Origin: Knoellia sp031844405
Lineage (GTDB): Bacteria > Actinomycetota > Actinomycetes > Actinomycetales > Dermatophilaceae
Reading direction: 5' to 3'
Assembly: GCA_031844405.1 (NCBI GenBank)
Contig: JAUZVC010000001.1
Span: 1,612,001 to 1,676,000 of the forward strand
Length of the DNA: 64,000 nucleotides
Under the pieces are notes generated by a model. It saw nothing but the letters and a program-made list of their open reading frames with translations. It ran no database searches and had not been told where the DNA came from. Below, piece by piece: positions 58,383-64,000 of this stretch. The position numbers and the translations under genes are program-made. Positions within the stretch are counted from its first letter, which is position 1. Each line of letters begins with the position of its first letter.

Positions 58383-58970
58383 TCAGCGGCGCGCGCCGAG
58401 GGGCAGCAGGATGACCGGGGCACCGGCGAGCAGTGGTCGCGGGTCGACGTAGCCCGCGCCGCGCACGGCCCCGAGGTGCAGGCAGGCGCCGCCACAGTGC
58501 GTCCGGCCCGCCACCACGCCGAGGGCCGCAGCGCGACCGACGTGGGTCCCCACCGCGACCTCTCCGTTGACCGGCTCGTAGGTGCTGCGCAACCCGCTGG
58601 CATGGGTCACGCTCACGGTGCCCCGGCCCGCGACCACGCCGACGTGGGTGACGACGCCGTCGTCGACGGCCAGCACCTGCTGACCCTGCGTGGTGGCGAG
58701 GTCGAGACCGCGGTGGCCGGCGCCCCACGTCGACGCGGGAGCCACGAACCGTGACGTCACCGCCGGCCTCGGCTGCAGCGGCCACGCCCAGGTCCGCCGC
58801 AGCCCGTCCACGTCGGGCGACGTGGACCGCAGGTCGACCGCGGGCGGCGCCGCAGCCCTGGGACTCGGGTCACCGACGGTGGGCGCCAGGGGAGCGGCCA
58901 CCCCGGGCACCAGGCTCCCGGTGACGCCGAGAACGGCGAGGGCGCGGCGGAGGGCTGACGAGGTCGACAT
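58383..58970 (-). CDS. M23 family (LytM-type) peptidoglycan peptidase domain protein
   Basis: 195 residues. The N-terminus (RRALAVLGVTGSLVPGVAAP) looks like a signal peptide with an AA-type cleavage site. The LytM domain shows WGAGHRGLDLA (HxxxD zinc ligands), DDGVVTHVGVVAGRG, and CLHLGAV, where the last zinc histidine is expected. The final HxH appears reduced to a single His (CLHLG), so activity is uncertain; it may be a degenerate LytM factor. It is secreted and presumably acts on or binds peptidoglycan. Confidence 0.83.
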   Translation of the reverse strand: MSTSSALRRALAVLGVTGSLVPGVAAPLAPTVGDPSPRAAAPPAVDLRSTSPDVDGLRRTWAWPLQPRPAVTSRFVAPASTWGAGHRGLDLATTQGQQVLAVDDGVVTHVGVVAGRGTVSVTHASGLRSTYEPVNGEVAVGTHVGRAAALGVVAGRTHCGGACLHLGAVRGAGYVDPRPLLAGAPVILLPLGARR

Positions 58971-59150
58971 CACCCCAGCATCGTCTGCGCCCAAGCCCGG
59001 AGCCACCCGCACCCGCGCGAGCTGTGGACGACCGCCACCGGAACCGGGCGCTGTGGACGAGTCGACGAACCGGGCGAGCTGGACGAGCCGCCGGGCGGCT
59101 CGTGGCGCACCCCACGTCCCCGCCACGCCGGCCATCCACACCAGCGCTGC

Positions 59151-59156
59151 CAGAAT
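59151..59156 (+). promoter_or_regulatory. -10 box of the flavin monooxygenase gene
   Basis: CAGAAT, 7 nt before ATG 59164. The 193-bp spacer (58971-59163) otherwise shows no ORF or strong structure. Confidence 0.45.
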
Positions 59157-59163
59157 CGCCGCC

Positions 59164-60594
59164 ATGGCCTACTCCGTGAAGCAGCGCCACCGCGCGCCGG
59201 CCGTCACCTCACCCGTCCCGGTCGACCCGACGCTGCCCCGGGCCTGCGTCATCGGCGCCGGCTCCTCCGGCATCGCGGCCGTGAAGGCGCTCGCGCAGGC
59301 CGGGGTCCCCTTCGACTGCTTCGAGCAGGGCAGCGTCGTCGGCGGCAACTGGGTCCTCGACAACCCCAACGGCCAGTCGGCCTGCTATGACACGCTCGAG
59401 ATCAACACCTCGTGCCCGCGGATGGCCTACTCCGACTTCCCGATGCCCGCCGACTACCCCGCATACGCTCGCCACGACCAGGTCGCCGCCTACTTCGAGG
59501 CCTACGTCGACCACTTCGCCCTGCGCGACCGCATCACGTTCGACACGACCGTCACCAACGTCACGCCCGCCCCCGACGACACGTGGTCGGTGACCGTCGA
59601 GGGCCCGGACGGCCGCCGGACCCGGACCTATGACGCGGTCCTCGTCGCCAACGGGCACCACTGGGACCCCCGCTGGCCCGAACCGCCCTATCCCGGCACC
59701 TTCGACGGCCAGCAGATCCATGCGCACGACTACCGCTCGGCCGCCCAGCTCGAGGGACGCGACGTCGTCGTCGTCGGCTCGGGCAACTCGGCGCTCGACA
59801 TCGCCGTCGAGGCCGGTCGCGTGGCCCGCTCGACGGTGCTCTCGCAGCGCCGCGGCCAGTGGGTGCTGCGCAAGTTCACCCTCGGGCGCCCGTCCGACCA
59901 GGTCGCGCTGCCGGGCTGGCTGCCGTGGTGGGCGACCGCCCTGCGGCTGCGGCTGGGCGCCCTCACGTCCGGCAACGTCGCGCGGCTGGGCCTGCCCCAG
60001 CCCGCCCACAAGCCCGGCCAGTCGCACCCGGTCCAGTCCGAGGGCATCCGCGACGCGCTGCGCTCGGGGGCCGTCAGCCCGAAGCCCGGCATCGAGCGCC
60101 TCGACGGCGACCGCGTCGTCTTCGTCGACGGATCGAGCGCGCCCGCCGACCTCGTCGTGTGGGCCACGGGCTACCGCGTGACCTTTCCCTTCCTCGACAC
60201 CTCGCTCGTCTCCGCCGAGGACAACGACCTGCCGCTGTGGAAGCGCACCGTCCACCCCGACCTGCCGGGTCTCTTCTTCATCGGACTCCTCCAGCCGGTG
60301 GGCGCGGTCATGCCGCTCGCCGAGGCGCAGGGCACGTGGGTCACCGAGATGCTCGCCGGTCGCTACGCGCCGCCGCCCGTCGACGAGGTGCGGCGCCAGA
60401 TGGCGGCCGAGCACGAACGCAACCGGCGACAGTTCTACGCCTCGCCGCGCCACACGATGGAGGTCGACTTCGACCACTACCTGTGGGACCTCGAGCGCGA
60501 GCGTCGCCGTGGTGCTGCCCGCGCGGCCCGGCGCCGTATGCCGTCCGCCCCCGCGCCCGGGGTCGCGCACGACGCGTCGGAGGCGGGTTCGTGA
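59164..60594 (+). CDS. Flavin-containing monooxygenase
   Basis: 476 residues. The FAD motif CVIGAGSSGIAAVKAL, the FMO fingerprint FDGQQIHAHDY, the NADPH motif VVVVGSGNSALDIAVEA and the ATGY segment VVWATGYRVTFPF are in the right order. It would hydroxylate nucleophilic N or S atoms, or perform a Baeyer-Villiger oxidation, using NADPH and O2. The substrate is unknown. The stop overlaps the downstream SDR gene by 4 nt (GTGA), which suggests that the two act on the same compound. The C-terminal ~30 residues are a basic tail. Confidence 0.92.
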   Translation: MAYSVKQRHRAPAVTSPVPVDPTLPRACVIGAGSSGIAAVKALAQAGVPFDCFEQGSVVGGNWVLDNPNGQSACYDTLEINTSCPRMAYSDFPMPADYPAYARHDQVAAYFEAYVDHFALRDRITFDTTVTNVTPAPDDTWSVTVEGPDGRRTRTYDAVLVANGHHWDPRWPEPPYPGTFDGQQIHAHDYRSAAQLEGRDVVVVGSGNSALDIAVEAGRVARSTVLSQRRGQWVLRKFTLGRPSDQVALPGWLPWWATALRLRLGALTSGNVARLGLPQPAHKPGQSHPVQSEGIRDALRSGAVSPKPGIERLDGDRVVFVDGSSAPADLVVWATGYRVTFPFLDTSLVSAEDNDLPLWKRTVHPDLPGLFFIGLLQPVGAVMPLAEAQGTWVTEMLAGRYAPPPVDEVRRQMAAEHERNRRQFYASPRHTMEVDFDHYLWDLERERRRGAARAARRRMPSAPAPGVAHDASEAGS

Positions 60595-61424
60595 GCCCCC
60601 ACGGCGGCGCGGTGGTCACCGGCGCCGGCGGAGGGCTCGGGAAGGAGATCGCCGTCCGGCTCGGTGCCGCGGGGTTCCACGTGATCGTCACCGACGTCGA
60701 CGAGGCTGCCGCTCACGTCACTGCGGCCGAGATCACCGGCCACGGTGGCAGGGCGACGGGACGTCGGCTCGACGTCCGCGACCAGGACGCGGCCCGGGAC
60801 GTCGCACGGGTCGCGGTCGAGCGGGCCGGGTCCCTCACGCTGTGGGTCAACAACGCCGGGATCCTCGTCACCGGCCCGGTGTGGGACCAGGACGACGCGC
60901 AGCGCCGGTCCATGTTCGAGGTCAACGCCCTGGGCACGATGCACGGCACCGTCGCGGCGCTCGAGGTGATGCGACCGGCCCACTGCGGGCACATCATCAA
61001 CGTCGCCTCGCTCGCCGGCCTCGTGTCGGTACCCGGCGAAGGCGTCTATGCCGCGACCAAGCACGCCGTCGTGGGTCTGAGCACCTCGACGCTGGCCGAC
61101 CTCCGCGCAGCGGGGGAGCGCGACATCCACATCAGCTGCCTCTGCCCGGACGGCATGTGGACGCCGATGCTCCACGACCGGCTGGACGACCCGGGTGCCT
61201 CCATGTCGTTCTCGGGGCAGCTGCTCCAGCCGACCGACGTCGCCGATGCGGTCCTCGCGCTGGTCGACCGGCCCCGACCGGTGCTCGCCCTGCCCCGGTG
61301 GCGCGGCGTGGAGGTCCGGCTCTTCGACCTCTTTCCGGGCCTGGCCATGCGCGCCGTACCCCTCGTCGTGCGGCTCAGCCGCGTCCAGCAGCGAGCAGCC
61401 GCCAGACGTCTGCGTCGCCAGTAG
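60591..61424 (+). CDS. Short-chain dehydrogenase/reductase
   Basis: 277 residues, classical SDR with all motifs: VVTGAGGGLGKEIA (NAD(P) binding), LWVNNAGILVTG, INVASLAGLVS (Ser) and YAATKHAVVG (YxxxK). TDVDEA after the second strand suggests preference for NAD(H). Its GTG start overlaps the monooxygenase stop, so it is probably the partner oxidoreductase. It converges on the aminotransferase gene with a 9-bp gap and no terminator. Confidence 0.9.
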   Translation: MSPHGGAVVTGAGGGLGKEIAVRLGAAGFHVIVTDVDEAAAHVTAAEITGHGGRATGRRLDVRDQDAARDVARVAVERAGSLTLWVNNAGILVTGPVWDQDDAQRRSMFEVNALGTMHGTVAALEVMRPAHCGHIINVASLAGLVSVPGEGVYAATKHAVVGLSTSTLADLRAAGERDIHISCLCPDGMWTPMLHDRLDDPGASMSFSGQLLQPTDVADAVLALVDRPRPVLALPRWRGVEVRLFDLFPGLAMRAVPLVVRLSRVQQRAAARRLRRQ

Positions 61425-61433
61425 GGACGCAGG

Positions 61434-62594
61434 TCAAGCGCGCAGTGCCGACAGTCGCACTGCGGCTTCACGCAGCACGTCGTCCTGTTTGCAGAACGCG
61501 AACCGCACCAGGGTGCGCGCCGCGCCGACGTCGTCGTGGAAGACCGAGACGGGCACGGCGGCCACGCCCGCGCGAGCCGGCAGCGCCCTGCAGAACGCGA
61601 GCGCGTCTGTGGCGCCGAGGGGAGCTGCGTCGGCAACGACGAAGTAGGTCCCCGACGGCACCGCCACCGACAGCCCGATGTCGCGCAGCGCCGTGACGAG
61701 CAGGTCGCGCTTGCCCTCGAGCGAACGCGAGAGGCCGGCATACACGTCGTCGGGCAGACCCAGCCCGACCGCGACCGCAGGCTGGAACGGTCCCGACCCG
61801 ACGTAGGTGAGGAACTGCTTGACGGTGCGCACCGCGGCGACCGCCTCGGCGGGGCCGGTCACCCAGCCGACCTTCCACCCGGTCGTCGAGAACGTCTTGC
61901 CCGCGGACGAGATCGTCAGTGTCCTCTCCCGCATGCCCGGCAGCGTCGCGACCGGCACGTGCTCGACGCCGTCGAAGACGAGGTGCTCGTAGACCTCGTC
62001 GGTGACGATCCACGCGTCGTGCTCGCGCGCCAGGGCACAGATGAGGTCGAGCTCGGCGCGCGTGAAGACCTTGCCGGTCGGGTTGTGCGGCGTGTTGAGC
62101 AGGACGAGCCGGGTCCGTGACGAGAACGCCGCCCGCAGCGACTCCTCGTCGACCGCGAACTCGGGGAACCGCAGCACCGACGTGCGTCGCACGGCACCCG
62201 CGAGGGCGACCGAGGCGGCATACGAGTCGTAGTAGGGCTCGAAGGTGACGACCTCGTCGCCCGGCTCGCAGAGCGCGAGGATCGTCGCCGCGATGGCCTC
62301 GGTCGCGCCGACGGTGACGAGGGCCTCGCGGCGCGGGTCGACGTCGAGCCCGTAGAAGCGCTTCTGGTGTGCGGCGATCGCGTCGAGCAGCTCGGGGACG
62401 CCGGCGCCCGGCGGGTACTGGTTGCGTCCGCCGTCGATGGCCGCCTTCGCGGCGTCGAGCACCTCCTGCGGCCCGTCGGTGTCGGGGAAGCCCTGCCCGA
62501 GGTTGAGGGCACCGTGCTCGACGGCGAGCGCCGACATCTCCGCGAAGATCGTCGAGCCGAAGCCCTGCATGCGGTGCACGAGAGGCGAGTCCAT
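61434..62594 (-). CDS. Class I/II pyridoxal-phosphate aminotransferase
   Basis: 386 residues. NLGQGFPDTDGP is the N-terminal substrate loop, NTPHNPTGKVF and IVTDEVYEHLVFDG bind PLP, and ISSAGKTFSTTGWKVGW contains the Schiff-base lysine. It resembles the YbdL/kynurenine aminotransferase and actinobacterial N-succinyldiaminopimelate aminotransferase (DapC) group, so a role in methionine or lysine metabolism is possible. The substrate is not decidable here. A TAGCCT box 7 nt upstream implies leaderless expression. Divergent from the AlkD-like gene. Confidence 0.9.
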   Translation of the reverse strand: MDSPLVHRMQGFGSTIFAEMSALAVEHGALNLGQGFPDTDGPQEVLDAAKAAIDGGRNQYPPGAGVPELLDAIAAHQKRFYGLDVDPRREALVTVGATEAIAATILALCEPGDEVVTFEPYYDSYAASVALAGAVRRTSVLRFPEFAVDEESLRAAFSSRTRLVLLNTPHNPTGKVFTRAELDLICALAREHDAWIVTDEVYEHLVFDGVEHVPVATLPGMRERTLTISSAGKTFSTTGWKVGWVTGPAEAVAAVRTVKQFLTYVGSGPFQPAVAVGLGLPDDVYAGLSRSLEGKRDLLVTALRDIGLSVAVPSGTYFVVADAAPLGATDALAFCRALPARAGVAAVPVSVFHDDVGAARTLVRFAFCKQDDVLREAAVRLSALRA

Positions 62595-62601
62595 GTCTCG
62601 C

Positions 62602-62607
62602 AGGCTA
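62602..62607 (-). promoter_or_regulatory. -10 box of the aminotransferase gene
   Basis: TAGCCT on the minus strand, 7 nt before ATG 62594. Confidence 0.5.
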
Positions 62608-62625
62608 GCCGTCAGAGGTCGGCCC

Positions 62626-62631
62626 TACGCT
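62626..62631 (+). promoter_or_regulatory. -10 box of the AlkD-like gene
   Basis: TACGCT, 7 nt before ATG 62639. The two divergent promoters are packed into 44 bp. Confidence 0.5.
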
Positions 62632-62638
62632 CGGCGAC

Positions 62639-63334
62639 ATGACCGACCCGGGACCCGAGCTCGTCGACGCCTTGCGCGCCGTGCTGCGCACCGGCGCCGA
62701 CCCCGAGCGCGCCGCGGGGCAGCAGCGCTACATGAAGAGCTCCATGCCGTTCCTCGGTCTCACCTCTCGTCGTCGCCGAGAGCTCGTCCGCCCGCTGCTC
62801 GCCGACCCGGGCCTGCGGCTCGAGACGCGCGGCGAGCTCGAGCGAGCGGTCCGCTCCCTGTGGGACGGCGCACGCTTCCGCGAGGAGCGGTATGCCGCCC
62901 TCGACCTCCTCCGCCACCGCGCCTATCGCGTGTGGCGCGACCCGGACCTCATGCCGCTCGTCGAGGACCTCGTCGTCTCCGGCGCGTGGTGGGACGTCGT
63001 CGACGAGCTGTCCAACGTCGTCGGGGAGGTGCTGCTGGTCGACCCCGAGGGGGAAGGGCTGCGGATGCGCGGCTGGGCCGAGCGCGACGACCTCTGGCTG
63101 CGGCGCTCGGCGATCATCAGCCAGCTCCGGCACGGCGAGAAGACAGACACCGACCTGCTCGCCGAGGTCATCGAGCCCAACCTCGACGACCACGAGTTCT
63201 TCGTCCGCAAGGCGATCGGATGGGCCCTGCGTCAGTACGCCCGGACCGACCCGGCGTGGGTCCGGGCCTTCGTCGACCGGCACGCCGACCGCATGTCCGG
63301 CCTGAGCCGGCGCGAGGCGCTCAAGCACCTCTGA
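62639..63334 (+). CDS. DNA alkylation repair protein (AlkD-like HEAT-repeat family)
   Basis: 231 residues. AAGQQRYMKSSMPFLGLTSR is the family N-terminal helix, and WWDVVDELSNVVGEVL with DLWLRRSAIISQLRH and FVRKAIGWALRQYAR are the HEAT-like helices around the DNA-binding cleft, with the catalytic Trp/Asp region. AlkD removes bulky and cationic alkylated bases without base flipping. Whether this member is active cannot be told. Monocistronic, divergent from the aminotransferase. Confidence 0.87.
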   Translation: MTDPGPELVDALRAVLRTGADPERAAGQQRYMKSSMPFLGLTSRRRRELVRPLLADPGLRLETRGELERAVRSLWDGARFREERYAALDLLRHRAYRVWRDPDLMPLVEDLVVSGAWWDVVDELSNVVGEVLLVDPEGEGLRMRGWAERDDLWLRRSAIISQLRHGEKTDTDLLAEVIEPNLDDHEFFVRKAIGWALRQYARTDPAWVRAFVDRHADRMSGLSRREALKHL

Positions 63335-63356
63335 CCCGTCGCACGGCGTCGACGGG
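63335..63356. terminator. Short hairpin between the AlkD-like and DUF1232 genes
   Basis: CCCGTCG (63335-63341) pairs with CGACGGG (63350-63356) around an 8-nt loop, directly after the stop codon and between convergent genes. Confidence 0.4.
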
Positions 63357-63370
63357 AGCGAAGTCCGGCG

Positions 63371-63673
63371 TCAGTCGCGCCGCCGGCCGAGGTCCACGCC
63401 GGAGTCGACGAGCACCCGACGCGCCCGTGCCACCCGGAGGGCGAAGAGCACGGCTGCCCCCACCACCCCCGCGTCGTCGACGAGCCCCAGAGGTCCGAGC
63501 ACGGCCTCGGGGACGACGTCGACGGGCACGACGAGGTAGAACCCCGCGGTGGCGAGGGCGACGAGCCCTCGCGGCGGGATCCTGAACCGCCACATGAGCA
63601 GTCCGACGACGAGGAGGAACAGCCCGAGGACCACGCCGACGGCGATGAGCACGACCCGAACGACGTCATCCAT
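63371..63673 (-). CDS. DUF1232 (YkvA-like) membrane protein
   Basis: 100 residues. VVPVDVVPEAVLGPLGLVDD matches the P(I/V)D(L/V)(I/V)P...G..DD core of DUF1232. An N-terminal hydrophobic helix (VVLIAVGVVLGLFLLVVGLL) precedes it. Function of the family is unknown; it is thought to be membrane-associated. ATG 63673 is used, although an in-frame upstream start adding about 11 residues is possible. Confidence 0.82.
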   Translation of the reverse strand: MDDVVRVVLIAVGVVLGLFLLVVGLLMWRFRIPPRGLVALATAGFYLVVPVDVVPEAVLGPLGLVDDAGVVGAAVLFALRVARARRVLVDSGVDLGRRRD

Positions 63674-63710
63674 GACCCCAGTGTCGGGCACGGCGTCGAC
63701 CATCGCCGGG

Positions 63711-64000
63711 TCAGGCCACGTCCGGGTCGTCGTCGCCGGCGTGTGCGATCGAGTCGAGCTGGCGCCACACGAGCGCGAGCATGAGGGCCGTGCCGACGAA
63801 GGCGAACCAGAACGGCCCGGTGAGGCCCCACTGCGCAGCGATGGGTCCACCGATCGCCTGGCCGACGACGAGGCCGAGGAACAGCCCGGTCATGTAGACC
63901 GACCCCACCCGACCCTGGTAGGCCGTCGGCACGGCGCGCTGCCGGACCGTGTTGCTCACCGTCCCCCACGTGAACGCGTAGGCGCCGAAGACGAACATGA
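63711..64000 (-). CDS. MFS transporter, C-terminal part (5' end outside window)
   Basis: The frame enters from the right edge and ends at 63711, giving the last ~96 residues. It includes YAFTWGTVSNTVRQRAVP, then VGSVYMTGLFLGLVVGQAIG and LTGPFWFAFVGTALMLALVW, typical of the last two or three helices of major facilitator transporters, and a hydrophilic tail DDDPDVA. The Met near the window edge is probably internal. The substrate cannot be inferred. Confidence 0.75.
   Translation of the reverse strand, partial: MFVFGAYAFTWGTVSNTVRQRAVPTAYQGRVGSVYMTGLFLGLVVGQAIGGPIAAQWGLTGPFWFAFVGTALMLALVWRQLDSIAHAGDDDPDVA

Overview
The window is GC-rich chromosomal DNA (roughly 70% or more by eye) with dense coding, frequent GTG starts, ATGA/GTGA gene overlaps and TAnnnT -10 boxes placed 6-8 nt before start codons. 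Gene content (mycothiol-type isomerase fold, F420 biosynthesis, DUF3515, DUF2469, DUF3152, a chorismate-mutase-like protein) points to an actinobacterium. My best guess, an inference only, is Micrococcales, possibly Intrasporangiaceae. The backbone order fbiD-gpsA-ddlA-DUF3515-thiL-fakA-recG-rsmD-coaD-rpmF-rnc-mutM-acyP-smc-ftsY-amtB-glnB-glnD-ffh-amidohydrolase-rpsP-KH-rimM-trmD-rplS-lepB-rnhB-DUF2469-yraN-comM-dprA-xerC matches, as I recall it, the Rv2983 to Rv2894c stretch of Mycobacterium tuberculosis.

Layout. 1-7 kb: F420 guanylyltransferase (cut by the edge), phospholipid acyltransferase and G3P dehydrogenase, a Cys/Met-metabolism PLP enzyme, D-Ala-D-Ala ligase, DUF3515 lipoprotein, AsnC-type sensor module, ThiL, ribosomal protein L28. 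7-16 kb: DAK2/FakA-like kinase, RecG, RsmD, hemerythrin protein, CoaD, DUF177-rpmF-rnc-mutM. 16-23 kb: frameshifted DUF1801 gene, membrane acyltransferase with SGNH domain, acylphosphatase, chorismate-mutase-like protein, SMC, a signal peptidase. 23-34 kb: M13 peptidase, FtsY, amtB-glnB-glnD nitrogen module, Ffh. 34-42 kb: hydrolases, a four-gene sulfate ABC transporter, and a zinc-ribbon SDR protein. 42-57 kb: rpsP-KH-rimM-trmD, an accessory insert with a secreted 28-residue-repeat coiled-coil protein, then rplS, two tandem signal-peptidase genes (the first lacking both catalytic residues), rnhB, yraN, comM, dprA, xerC. 57-64 kb: DUF3152 protein, M23 peptidase, flavin monooxygenase plus SDR, aminotransferase, AlkD-like protein, DUF1232 protein and a truncated MFS transporter.

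No IS element, prophage, CRISPR array, rRNA or tRNA was seen, and every gene-free gap is under 300 bp. The most striking non-genic signal is the octamer GTATGCCG/CGGCATAC: 47 copies by hand count (25 on +, 22 on -), about one per 1.4 kb, in genes and spacers alike. It imposes otherwise uncommon codons (TAT, GCA, ATA). Its density and lack of strand bias resemble DNA uptake sequences. Other notable points are the Ser/Lys-less signal peptidase paralogue, a TrmD-GNAT fusion, long intergenic palindromes of at least three types, and an 11-bp-spaced half-site array before amtB.
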